A DNA stretch of 64,000 nt from Fundidesulfovibrio soli (GTDB taxonomy: Bacteria; Desulfobacterota; Desulfovibrionia; Desulfovibrionales; Desulfovibrionaceae), in the NCBI RefSeq assembly GCF_022808695.1, contig NZ_JAKZKW010000005.1, forward strand, positions 104,395-168,394, read 5' to 3'. Position numbers and translations under genes: made by a program. Below the pieces are notes generated by a model. The model made no database searches, was not told the DNA's origin, and saw only the letters and a list, made by a program, of their open reading frames with translations. Shown in pieces: positions 35,330 through 46,059 of this stretch; the stretch's first letter is position 1; every line of letters begins with the position of its first letter.

Positions 35330-36127
35330 AAGATACGCTCCCCGGCCTGGGTCAACTGCTTGAAGACCCGCTGGCGAGGCAGGTCCTTTCCGGCAGGCGG
35401 CCCTGGGTGCTGGCACTTGATTACGATGGGACCCTCGCGCCCTTCCGTCCCGACCGGGACCACGCCTGCCCCTACGCGGGCGTGCGCGACGTGCTGAACC
35501 GCCTCCCCACCAAGGGGAGGAGCCGCTTCGTCATGATCAGCGGGCGCGACGCCTCGAGCCTCTCCCGGCTTCTCAACATCCATCCCATTCCTGAGATCTG
35601 GGGCTGCCACGGCGCGCAGCGCCTCATACCCGGGGAGGGCGAAGCCGTGATCCCGCTCACCCCGGAGCAGCAGGCGGCCCTGGAGCAGGCGCGCGCCCTC
35701 GTTGAGGATGAATCACGCACGGAGACGAAACCCTGCGGCATTGCCTTCCACTGGCGCGGTCTCGCTCCCGACGAGAAGCGGGAGTTCATGGCCCGCCTCG
35801 AACCGCGACTCATGGAGCTTGCGGGGCGGGCCGGGTTCGAGCTGCATCCCTTCGACGGAGGCCTGGAGCTGCGGTTGCCGGGAGCCAGCAAGGCCACGGC
35901 CATCCGCTCGCTTCTGGAGGAGCACCCGGAGGCGCTGGTCATCTACCTCGGAGACGACCGCACCGACGAAGACGCCTTCAAGGCATTGAAAGGGCGTGGC
36001 ATAGGGGTGCTGGTCAGCGCCCGGCCGCACGCTTCGGAGGCGTCCTTCTGGATCAGGCCGCCGCAGGAGCTGCTTGCGCTGCTCGGACGGTTCACCAGCC
36101 TCAACCCCAAGGCGAGGAGGCCAGAGT

Positions 36128-36138
<11 letters not shown>
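35326..36138 (+). CDS. otsB: Trehalose-6-phosphate phosphatase
   Basis: 270 residues, HAD superfamily. The DxDGT nucleophile motif is LDYDGTLAPF (~34-43), motif II is MISGRDASSL, and the acidic motif is LGDDRTDEDAF. The 4-base overlap with treS and 11-base overlap with otsA give tight translational coupling. It dephosphorylates trehalose 6-phosphate made by OtsA. Length and motifs are normal. Confidence 0.95.
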
Positions 36139-37663
<1,525 letters not shown>

Positions 37664-37815
37664 GCGAGTGCCCGATGCCCGCCTGCCATCCTCCGGGGCA
37701 TGGTGGGCGCCGGTATTGAGCGTTTGACATCCCGATGGTATTATCAACGCCTTGAACGCGCGGCGGCAATGCCGGGCGGGAACGGGATCGATACGCACGC
37801 CGGACGGAAAACTCC

Positions 37816-38997
37816 ATGAAGCTCGACATCATGACCCTTCTGGTCATGAACCTCATCATCGTCGCCGTGAGCGTCTGGGCCACGGCAATCCTCTGGGTTG
37901 AGCACCGGCGCAGATATCGCGGCACAGGCTTCTGGCTGGCCAGCATGGTCTGCCAGTCCGCCGGCCTGAGCCTGGTGCTGCTCAAGGGACTGGTGCCGGA
38001 TTACGCCAGCATCGTGCTGGCCAACCTGCTGATCCAGTCCGGCTCGGTGGGCCTGCTCGCCGGGTTCGCCGCCTTCGTGGGGGAGAGCGCCGGACAATGG
38101 CGCAACGTCGCGCTCCTGGCCCTGTTCACGGGGGCCATGGCGGTGTTCACCTACCTCCGGCCGGACATGCAGGCGCGCCAGATCACCGTTTCGGTGGTGA
38201 TAATCCTGATCATGAGCCAGGCCTGCTGGCTGCTGTTCAGGAAGGCTCCGCCCCGTTTCAGGGCCATCACCAATCTCGCGGGCTACGTGCTGTCAGGCTA
38301 CATCGCGGCCAGCGCGCTGCGCATCGCCATGACCCTGGCCAACCCACTGCACACCAACGATTTCTTCATTTCCGGCGTGGCGGACGCGCTGGCCATCACC
38401 TTGTACACCACCCTCAACGCCTGCCTTTCCATCTGCCTGACCCTGGTGGTCAACAGGCGGCTGCTCGCGGACGTCCAGGCCCTGAAGGACGAGATGGAGG
38501 TCATGGCCACGCACGACGCCCTGACGGGGCTGCCCAACAGGTCGCTCTTTCGCGACAGGTTTGCGGTGGCGCTGGAGAACGCCAAACGCGGCGGGACCAT
38601 GCTGGCCGTCATGTCCATAGACCTCGACGGCTTCAAGCAGGTCAACGACACGCTGGGGCACGCCGCCGGCGACGAGCTGCTGGTGCAGGCGGCCGGGCGT
38701 ATCACCGGCGTCCTGCGCCGGGTGGACACCGTGGCCCGCTTCGGGGGCGACGAGTTCGTGCTCCTGCTCTGGGAGCTGGAAACGGCCCAGGCCGCCGGGC
38801 TTGTTGCCGAAAAGGTCCTCGCGTCCCTGCGAAGCCCGTTTCTTCTGGATGGGACGGCCGCTTCCGTCACCGCGAGCATAGGTATCGCCCTGTTCCCCCA
38901 GAACGGGGACGACGCCGAGGGGCTTGTCAAGAAATCGGACCAGGCCCTCTATCTGGCCAAGGCGGACGGGAAGGACGGTTTCAGGTTTTCCAGCTGA
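37816..38997 (+). CDS. Membrane diguanylate cyclase
   Basis: 393 residues. About six or seven hydrophobic segments fill residues 1-215 (a MASE-like sensor without a recognised ligand site). A GGDEF domain follows from ~230: THDALTGLPNRSLF, GGDEF at 310-314 intact, and the inhibitory RxxD site RRVD at 301-304. It should make c-di-GMP with product inhibition. It lies 150 bases after otsA and may be separately transcribed. Two more GGDEF proteins are encoded within 8 kb. Confidence 0.93.
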   Translation: MKLDIMTLLVMNLIIVAVSVWATAILWVEHRRRYRGTGFWLASMVCQSAGLSLVLLKGLVPDYASIVLANLLIQSGSVGLLAGFAAFVGESAGQWRNVALLALFTGAMAVFTYLRPDMQARQITVSVVIILIMSQACWLLFRKAPPRFRAITNLAGYVLSGYIAASALRIAMTLANPLHTNDFFISGVADALAITLYTTLNACLSICLTLVVNRRLLADVQALKDEMEVMATHDALTGLPNRSLFRDRFAVALENAKRGGTMLAVMSIDLDGFKQVNDTLGHAAGDELLVQAAGRITGVLRRVDTVARFGGDEFVLLLWELETAQAAGLVAEKVLASLRSPFLLDGTAASVTASIGIALFPQNGDDAEGLVKKSDQALYLAKADGKDGFRFSS

Positions 38998-39128
38998 GCC
39001 GGGCCCGCAGGCATCACGCGATGCGCCGCCCTTGACGCGGTGCTCCCCGGGGACGACAAGGGCGGGCCAGGGCCGGGCGCCTCGCTGTCCCGCCCGGGCG
39101 AAGTCTCCAATTCACGAAGGGCCGAGGA

Positions 39129-39962
39129 ATGTTTCAGGATATCGATCCCCACACGATCACATACGACCCCGGCAGGGGCGCGCCTGATGGGCAGGACCAC
39201 GTCGTCTTCGTGAGGGACGGCCAGGTCCTGCTCTGTGACAGCGGCGGCGGGCCGTCGCTCCCCCGGTTCGGGGAGCTGCCGCCCGCGCTCCAGGGCCGGG
39301 CGGACGCGCTGACCTACATGTTCTCCATGGATGGCGCGGGTTTTTACGGTTTCACCTCCGAAGCCGAGGCCTTCGGGCCGTTCGGGTATTCGAACATGCG
39401 CCTGTTGTTCAGGTTGGAGCCGCCCCAGCTCGCCTTCGCCTGCGCCACGGCGGTCCACATCGCGGCCTGGTACGGCAGGAACCGCTACTGCGGCCGGTGC
39501 GCCGCGCCCATGCGGCCCAAGGCGGACGAGCGCGCCCTGGCTTGCCCGGAGTGCGGGGTGGTGAAATACCCGAACATCCACCCCGTGATCATCGTGGGCA
39601 TCGTGGACGGCGAGTCCCTTCTGCTGGTGAAGACTGCGCGGGGCGAGTACCGCAATTACGGGCTGGTGGCCGGGTTCGTGGAACCGGGCGAGACGCTGGA
39701 GGCCGCCCTGGCGCGCGAGGTGATGGAGGAGGTGGGCCTCAAGGTGGCCAACCTGCGCTACTTCAAGAGCCAGCCCTGGGCCTTCTCCCAGTCCCTGCTG
39801 ATGGGCTTCTTCGCGGACCTGGACGGCGACCCGGCCGTGACGCTGGACACCGCCGAACTGGCGGAGGCGCGTTGGTTCGGCCGGCACGAGCTGCCCGCTG
39901 CCGAATCCCTGATGAGCCTCACCTGGGACATGATCGAGGCCTTCCGCAACGGCGGGGCGTGA
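39129..39962 (+). CDS. nudC: NADH pyrophosphatase / NAD-cap hydrolase
   Basis: 277 residues. A four-cysteine zinc ribbon (C121, C124, C139, C142) precedes the Nudix box 182-204 (GFVEPGETLEAALAREVMEE...), which fits GX5EX7REUXEEXGU. The NudC-specific SQPWAFSQS motif is at 214-222. These three together identify NudC, which hydrolyses NAD(H) and removes NAD caps from RNA. AGGAA lies before the ATG. It is convergent with the GGDEF-EAL gene. Confidence 0.95.
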   Translation: MFQDIDPHTITYDPGRGAPDGQDHVVFVRDGQVLLCDSGGGPSLPRFGELPPALQGRADALTYMFSMDGAGFYGFTSEAEAFGPFGYSNMRLLFRLEPPQLAFACATAVHIAAWYGRNRYCGRCAAPMRPKADERALACPECGVVKYPNIHPVIIVGIVDGESLLLVKTARGEYRNYGLVAGFVEPGETLEAALAREVMEEVGLKVANLRYFKSQPWAFSQSLLMGFFADLDGDPAVTLDTAELAEARWFGRHELPAAESLMSLTWDMIEAFRNGGA

Positions 39963-40136
39963 GCGGCGGCTTGCCGGGGCCGGGCGAGGCGCGCAGGCAC
40001 GGCGAACCCATCCGGGCGGGGCGACGGGCAGCGCGGCACCGGGTTGCGGAGCCCGGGCCGGAGCAGCCGCGCGAAGGCTCAGCCGATGGCGGCGCAACGG
40101 CGGGATGGTCCTGCGCCCCCTCGGGGGCTTGGGCGC

Positions 40137-42560
40137 TCAGGCCATCTGGAGTTGCGGCACGCCGAACTCTATGAAGGCGTCCATGTCCTGGGGGCTCAAG
40201 GGGCGGGAAAAATAGAAACCCTGCACCAGCCTGCACCCCAGGCTGAGCAACAGCGCGACCTGCCCGGCGTTCTCCACCCCTTCCGCGACCACCTCCTTGC
40301 CCAACGTCCTGGACATGGCCAGCACCAGCTGGACCATGTCCTCGGTTTTCTTGTCGTGGCAGAGCCTGGTGATGAACGAGCGGTCGATCTTGAAGGTGTC
40401 CACGGGGAAGTCGCGGAGGTTGCCAAGGGAGGAGTAGCCGGTCCCGAAGTCGTCCAGGGAGAGGCCGACCCCCAGGTCCTTGAGCCTGTTCATGATGCTC
40501 AGGGCGTTGATGGTGCTGGCCATGAGCATGGTCTCCGTGATCTCCAGGTTCAGCAGGTGAGCGGCCAGCCCGTTGGCGTTCAGTTCGCGCGCAACCTCCT
40601 GGACCAGCCCGGCGTTGCAGAACTGCTTGGGCGAGAGGTTCACGTGCACGATCAAGGACTGCCCGGGGCCGAGGGCCCTGTTCCAGCGGGCCGCGTATCC
40701 GCAGGCCCGGGCGAGCACCAGCCTGCCCAGCGGCAGGATCAGCCCGGTCTCCTCGGCCAGGGGGATGAACTTGGAGGGGGGGATGGCCCCATGATCCGGG
40801 TGGCGCCAGCGGGCCAGGGCCTCGAAGCCGTGGAGCCTGCCCGTTTCCAGCTCCATGATCGGCTGGAAGTATACCTCGATTTCCAGCCTTTCGATGGCCT
40901 GGCGAAGGTCCAGCTCCATGTTCAGGACGCGCAGGGCCTGTTCGCCAAGGCGCGGAGTGTAGACCTTGAACTTGCCCGCGCCCTTCTTCTTGGCGTCGTA
41001 CATGGCGATGTCGGCGTCGCGCAGGATGTCCTCGGGCTTCTGCCCCTTGGGGTTGATCGAGATGCCGATGCTCGCCTGGACGATGAGCCCGAACCCGGAC
41101 ACCGAGATGCGTTTCGATATGCGGGCCCTGATCCGCTTGACCACCTGGATGACCTCCCGCCGGGTGCGCAGGTTCTCCAGCAGGATGGCGAACTCGTCGC
41201 CGCCGAGTCGGGCCACCGTGTCGCCGTCGCGGACGCACTCCCCGAGGGTGCGCCCGAAGGTCTTGAGCACCTCGTCCCCGCACTCGTGCCCCAGGCTGTC
41301 GTTGATGATCTTGAAGCGGTCGAGGTCCAGGAACACCACGGCGAAGAAGTAGTCCGGGTTCTTGCGCGAGGCGATGATCGCTATTTCCAGGCGGTGCAGG
41401 AGGTGCGTCCTGTTGGGCAGCCCGGTGAGCGTGTCGTTGAACGCCAGGGAGGTGAGCTGGCCCATCTGACTGCCCAGAGTCCCGGCCATGGTGTTGAAGG
41501 TGATGAAGACGGCCTGGAATTCGTCGAACCATGCCGAATCCGCGTCCACCCGGTGCCCCAGGTCCTTCTGGAGCATGTGGGCCTCGCTGGCGATGCGCTT
41601 CACCGCCTTGGACAGCTGGGAGCAGTAGGCGATGAACAGGACCGCGAACACCATGATGACGGCGATGAAGGTGGTCTGGAGAATGTCCGACCGGAGCTGG
41701 GCCTTGCGCACCTCGGCGTCCTGTTCGGCGAGGAATTTCAGCGTGGTGACATTCAGGGCCGCCTTGCTCTCGGCCAGCTGCCGCAGGAGGCGCACGCGCT
41801 CCCTGGCCATCTCCACCAGCCCGGAAAAGGACTGCTCGAAGTTCTTGCCCGTGAGCAGCAGTTCCTCGATCAGCAGGCCGTCCTGCGCGTCCAGGGAGTA
41901 GTCCTCGAAGGAGGAGATCGAAGCGTTGAACCGGGCCATGTGTTTGTGGAAGAGTTCCCCGACCCCCTCCGGCCCGGCCTGCTGCAGCTTGAAGAACACG
42001 GCGTGGATGTCGAAGAGGGACGTATAGATGTTCAGGGACTCGCGGATGATGGACAGCTCCGTGTTGGCGGACTCGTTCAGCCTGCGCCGGGAGTCGCGGT
42101 CGGAGGGAGAGGCCACCGAGATGGCCTCGCGGTTGACCAGGTTCTGCAGGTAGGCGGCATGGTGCTGGTGGATGTAGCGGATGGCGTCCGTGATATCCAA
42201 CAGCTTGGAGAAGACCCTGGTGTGTTCGTCCTCCATGCGCCGGGTCAGGGTCAGGAGCTGGTCGAAAACGGCACCGCGCGTGGCCAGCATCTGTTCGACC
42301 TCGGGGGTCAGTTGGCCCTTGAAGTTCTCGGATACCCGCAGGTGCCCGGAGGGCATCGCGAGGGTCTCGCCCCGCAGGGCCGCCTCCTCGTCGGCGTCGA
42401 GGCTGCTCAGGGCCTTGTCGAGCCGGAGCGCCTCCTGCGTCCGCTCCTGAATGTGGGAGTCGACCCGTTTCAGCACCAGCATGGAGATGGCCAGCCCCAC
42501 GAGCAGGCACATCAGGACCACAAGCTGGTAGAGGCGGGTTCCTATGGAGGGCAGAGGCAT
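40137..42560 (-). CDS. Membrane GGDEF-EAL dual-domain c-di-GMP protein
   Basis: 807 residues. N-terminal transmembrane helix (QLVVLMCLLVGLAISMLVL), a long periplasmic helical sensor (~35-270), a second helix (TFIAVIMVFAVLFIAYCS) and a HAMP-like linker. GGDEF is at ~450 (ARLGGDEFAILLE) and EAL at ~578 (GFEALARWRHP), with the phosphodiesterase loop DDFGTGYSS conserved. Both halves therefore look active. The sensor resembles four-helix-bundle chemoreceptor-type modules; ligand unknown. The next gene upstream is the selenoprotein-like rhodanese, whose stop lies 14 bases before this start, so the two may be co-transcribed. Confidence 0.94.
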   Translation of the reverse strand: MPLPSIGTRLYQLVVLMCLLVGLAISMLVLKRVDSHIQERTQEALRLDKALSSLDADEEAALRGETLAMPSGHLRVSENFKGQLTPEVEQMLATRGAVFDQLLTLTRRMEDEHTRVFSKLLDITDAIRYIHQHHAAYLQNLVNREAISVASPSDRDSRRRLNESANTELSIIRESLNIYTSLFDIHAVFFKLQQAGPEGVGELFHKHMARFNASISSFEDYSLDAQDGLLIEELLLTGKNFEQSFSGLVEMARERVRLLRQLAESKAALNVTTLKFLAEQDAEVRKAQLRSDILQTTFIAVIMVFAVLFIAYCSQLSKAVKRIASEAHMLQKDLGHRVDADSAWFDEFQAVFITFNTMAGTLGSQMGQLTSLAFNDTLTGLPNRTHLLHRLEIAIIASRKNPDYFFAVVFLDLDRFKIINDSLGHECGDEVLKTFGRTLGECVRDGDTVARLGGDEFAILLENLRTRREVIQVVKRIRARISKRISVSGFGLIVQASIGISINPKGQKPEDILRDADIAMYDAKKKGAGKFKVYTPRLGEQALRVLNMELDLRQAIERLEIEVYFQPIMELETGRLHGFEALARWRHPDHGAIPPSKFIPLAEETGLILPLGRLVLARACGYAARWNRALGPGQSLIVHVNLSPKQFCNAGLVQEVARELNANGLAAHLLNLEITETMLMASTINALSIMNRLKDLGVGLSLDDFGTGYSSLGNLRDFPVDTFKIDRSFITRLCHDKKTEDMVQLVLAMSRTLGKEVVAEGVENAGQVALLLSLGCRLVQGFYFSRPLSPQDMDAFIEFGVPQLQMA

Positions 42561-42573
42561 CGTCTTCCCTAGG

Positions 42574-43368
42574 CTATTCTATGGGCAGCTTGCTCTTGAT
42601 CCATCCGCGCATGCCGAACTCCAGACCCTTCACATTCGTGTAGCCGAACAGGCTCAGGTAGCGCATGGCTACATCGTCCCGGTTGCCCGTCTCCGTGATG
42701 GTGACCACGAGCCCCTCCTTGGGTATGCGGGCCCGCTGTTCCGGCAGGCGCACCTCGTCCAGCAGGCAGGTGATCACAGGGCAGCGCGTCTTGATGCGCT
42801 TCAGGCCGCCGTCCGCCTCCTCCAGCGAGTTCTCGATGCGGAAGTCGAGGATGGTCAGCAGCGGGTTGCCGTTTTCGTCCGTGCAGTTCTCGCTGCGCTG
42901 CATGATGGCGTAAACCTCCTCCCCGGTGACCATCGCGCCGGAATATTCCGGCAGGGGTTCGATGGAGGCCACGGGCAGCCCGGCCTTTTTCCAGTCCTTG
43001 ATGCCGCCGTTGTAGATCTTGATGTTCGTGTAACCCTGGTTCTTGATGGCGACCGCCACCTTGTAGGCGAATACTCACCTGGAGCCCATTCAGTAGAAGA
43101 CGAGGCACTTGGCCTTGTCGCCGCCGAGCACGGGCTCGTAGTCGGCCACCCGGGTCCAGGGCAGGCTCACGGACCCGGGGATGTGCTCGTGATGGTAGAT
43201 GATGTCGTCCAGGGTGTTGACCAGCAGGAAGTCCTCGCCGGTGCCCGCCTCGCGGGCGGTGAGCATCTCCCGGACCTGTTCGGTGGTCACGATGTCGAAA
43301 CGGTCGAAGGCGGACGCAGGGAACGGCCACAACAGGAACGTCATCAGGGGGACCATGAGGAATTTCAT
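42574..43368 (-). CDS. Exported tandem rhodanese, probable selenoprotein with two in-frame UGA codons
   Basis: 264 codons from the ATG at 43368 (GAGGG upstream) to 42574, counting two in-frame TGA codons (93 and 98). Signal peptide FLMVPLMTFLLWPFPASA. The first rhodanese domain ends KCLVFY-UGA-MGSR-UGA-VFAYKVAVAIKNQ; the interrupted hexapeptide is exactly the rhodanese active-site loop, where cysteine is expected at codon 93. Homology runs on in the same frame into NIKIYNGGIKDWKKAGLPV. A second rhodanese-like domain follows to the end. Reading both TGAs as selenocysteine restores one intact protein. Otherwise it is a double nonsense pseudogene. No other defect is seen. Confidence 0.75.
43054..43069 (-). 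promoter_or_regulatory. Candidate bacterial SECIS hairpin
   Basis: Just after the second TGA, CGCC and GGCG pair around an 8-base loop TACAAGGT, putting GGU in the apical loop 15-17 bases past that TGA (30 past the first). Bacterial SECIS elements have a loop GGU/GU at about this distance. The stem is short, so this is weak evidence. Confidence 0.35.
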
Positions 43369-43829
43369 CGATCTGCCCTCGCAACGCGTTGAGGTTGTCC
43401 AGTAGTCCTGACGCCATCCACATTGCGGAGATGTACGGCACACGCAACGGCCGGGCGTCGCCCGCGAGGGCTTGCCGCCTGGCTGCTTGCCCCAGAGCTC
43501 CGGCCGTGCGTGCAGATGTGCGCCCCGGGTCGCGATCCGCAACCCGTTTGGTTTGAGTGACCATGAATATCAATTTGAGTCGACGTGGCAACAGAAATAT
43601 TCGCCAAGCGGCATCGTCAATGGGGTAGGCGCCGGTGCGGCGGGGAGGCGCGTCCCGAATTGTCTGTCCGAGGACGGGCTTGAATATTCGGGGCCTTCGG
43701 GTGCATGTTCATCCCCGTGGCGGGGCAACGCCGCCTGCGGGCCGTCCGGCTCGCCAGGCATCAACAACAAGGCGTAGGCTGCTTCCGGGGGCGATTGTGC
43801 GAACAGGTTGGTTGTGGAGGGCTCTGGCC
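43369..43829. other. Divergent intergenic region
   Basis: About 460 bases between the rhodanese (minus) and the broken cyclase (plus). Open frames here lack ribosome sites and family resemblance. No clear promoter recognised. Confidence 0.4.
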
Positions 43830-45226
43830 TTGACCCGCACCGTCTCCGGCGTGACGTTCGCCCTTGCGGTCATGCTGTCCACGCTGGTCTTCCCTGCCCC
43901 GGGGCTTTGCGCGGAGGCGGCGTTGACCGACCTGGAGCGCTATTACCTCGAGAAGGAAGGTGATGTGGCGCTCTGCGTGGATCCAGACTGGGTCCCCTTC
44001 GAATCGATCAACGAGAAGGGTGAGCATGAGGGCATAGCGGCCGACCTGCTCAAGCTCGTTTCGGAGAGGACGGGCCTGCGTTTCCGCCTGGTCCCGACAA
44101 ACTCTTGGGAGCAGAGCCTGGACTACTCCAGGAACGGTCGGTGCCAGGCCCTGAGCTTCCTCAACGAGACCCGCGCCAGGAGCGAATGGCTGTCGTTCAG
44201 CGAGCCAATATTCACGGACGTCAACGTCTTCATCACCCGCGAGGAGCACGACTTCATCTCGGACCCGGGGGGCCTGGTGAACGAGACCCTGGTGCTGCCC
44301 AGGGGCACCTCCATCGAAGAGTTCATCAGGAAGGACTACCCCAACATCAAGGTCGTCATCGTGGAGAGCGAGGCGGACGCCTTCAGGATGGTCTCGGAGC
44401 GCAAGGCGGACATGGCCCTGCGCTCGATGATCATGGCCGCCTACACCATCAAGAAGGGGGGCTGGTTCAACCTCAAGATCGCGGGCCAGCTGCCGGAATA
44501 CACGAACAAGCTGCGCGTCGGCCTCGTGAAGGACAAGGAGAAGCTGGTCGGCATCGTCAACCGCGGCATCAGGTCCATCAGCGGTCAGGACCGCGGGGCC
44601 ATCGTCAACAGGCACGTCTCCATCAACGTGCAGACCGTGGTGGACTATTCCCTGCTGTACAAGGTTTCCGCGGTGCTGCTGGGGGTCGTGGCCCTGGCCG
44701 GCGCCTGGGTCTGGCAGCTCAGGAGGCACAACAGGGAGTTGGAGCGCATCTCCAGGACCGACGCCCTCACGGGTCTGGCCAACAGGACCAAGCTCAACGC
44801 CGTGGTGGCTACGAGTGCGCCAGGGCCAAGCGCAGCGGGCGGCCCCTCTCCCTCGTGCTGATCGACCTGGATTTCTTCAAGCTCATCAACGACGAACTGG
44901 GGCACCTGGCGGGCGACCGCGTGCTCGCGGAAGTCGGGGCGCTGCTGCGGGCCAACGTCCGGGATATCGACGTGCCCGGCAGGTGGGGCGGCGAGGAATT
45001 CCTGATCGTGTGCCCCGAGACGGACGCCGAAAGCGCGCTCAAGGTCGCGGAAAGGATCGTGGCCGTGATCGCTGGGCACGGCTTCTCAAGCAAGAGGCCG
45101 CAGACGGCCAGCGCCGGGGTGGCGGCCCTGGCCGATGGCGACGAGCCGGACGGCCTGCTCTCCCGGGCGGACGCGGCCCTGTACTAGGCCAAGAAGGGCG
45201 GCCGCAACCGCTCCTGTTGCGCCTGA
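43830..45226 (+). pseudogene. Diguanylate cyclase with periplasmic solute-binding sensor, disrupted by frameshift and amber stop
   Basis: Best start is TTG at 43830 with GGAGGG 8 bases upstream (GTG at 43797 also possible). A signal/anchor (GVTFALAVMLSTLVFPAPG) leads to an SBP_bac_3-type sensor (VALCVDPDWVPFESIN...), a transmembrane helix (SAVLLGVVALAGAWVW) and a GGDEF domain. After LTGLANRTKLNAVV the frame breaks near 44,808-44,815; the next frame continues YECARAKRSGRPLSLVLIDL and reaches GGEEF. It then stops at TAG (45185-45187) exactly where ALYxAKKGGRN is expected, and the family tail continues after the TAG to 45226. Two separate lesions suggest decay. Confidence 0.8.
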
Positions 45227-45483
45227 GCGCGCCGGAAACGGCGGCTCCCTGATCCGTCCGTTCTCGGGGCGGAGCGCCTCCTCATCCCGCGGGCCCCAGC
45301 GCGCTCCGTACAGGAATCCCTGGAGACCGCCCAGGAGCGCCGCCTGCCGAAGTGACCCAGTTTGCTCCAAGCGGATTCGCTGTTCCTAAGGGCCTTCGGC
45401 CCGTGTTACGGCATGGCAGCCCGGCCATGATTTCCGCTCCGGCCGGGACTGCTCAGGCATGGCCACCGCGGCGGGGAGGCTCC

Positions 45484-45936
45484 ATGAAGAGGATGAGACG
45501 GACGGTCGCATACGCCGCCCTGGCGGCGCTGGCGCTTGCGGGCTGCGCGCCCAAGACCAGCGACGGGGTGGATCTGGCCAAGGGCTTCGGGGTGAGGGTA
45601 GGTTTCAAGGCCGTGGAGATGTGCCAGAACATCTCCCCCGAGATGCACATCGACAACATCCCGCCCGAGACCAAGAAACTCAACGTGAAGGTGCTCAACT
45701 TCGAGTTCGGGTCCGAGATATTCAACCAGGATTTCGGCTTCACCACCACCAATACGGGCCTTTACATCAACGGGGCCCAAGCCATGGTGCCCAAGGGATC
45801 GATGTACGGGCCCGGGCAGATGCCCTGCCCCAAGGAGAAGCCGGGCCAGGTGCAGGTGCAGGTCAAGGCCCTGGACGCCAGGGACCGCGAGCTGGCCAAG
45901 ATTTCCGTGACCAATAGCGTCGAACCCGCTCCCTGA
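45484..45936 (+). CDS. Small lipoprotein
   Basis: 150 residues from the ATG at 45484 (GGGAGG upstream). Lipobox LALAGC places the acylated cysteine at ~21. The mature part is a single small beta-rich domain (VKVLNFEFGSEIF, GQVQVQVKALD). I know no named family for it; some exported proteins with the phrase NIPPETKKL are annotated only as lipoproteins. A strong bidirectional terminator follows. Confidence 0.75.
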   Translation: MKRMRRTVAYAALAALALAGCAPKTSDGVDLAKGFGVRVGFKAVEMCQNISPEMHIDNIPPETKKLNVKVLNFEFGSEIFNQDFGFTTTNTGLYINGAQAMVPKGSMYGPGQMPCPKEKPGQVQVQVKALDARDRELAKISVTNSVEPAP

Positions 45937-46008
45937 ACGGGCCGCGCGCAGCCTTGAGGCCGAAGTGCGGCCCCAGACGCCCGCGGCTGTGCGCGGATAT
46001 CGGAACGA

Positions 46009-46041
46009 AAGAGGCCGCCCGGTGACGGGCGGCCTCTTTGC
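46009..46041. terminator. Bidirectional rho-independent terminator
   Basis: AAGAGGCCGCCCG/CGGGCGGCCTCTT perfect 13-bp stem with GTGA loop, T-rich on the + side and A-rich before it, between the lipoprotein gene and the convergent fusion gene. Confidence 0.9.
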
Positions 46042-46059
46042 GTTGGTTGGCCGGTTCGG

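Noticed and set aside
42574..43059. Separate rhodanese gene starting at GTG 43059
   Set aside because: It has no ribosome site and starts inside the first rhodanese domain; it is the in-frame continuation of the upstream open frame.
45185..45187. TAG as pyrrolysine in the broken cyclase
   Set aside because: A frameshift in the same gene and no reason for Pyl in a GGDEF tail make decay the simpler reading.
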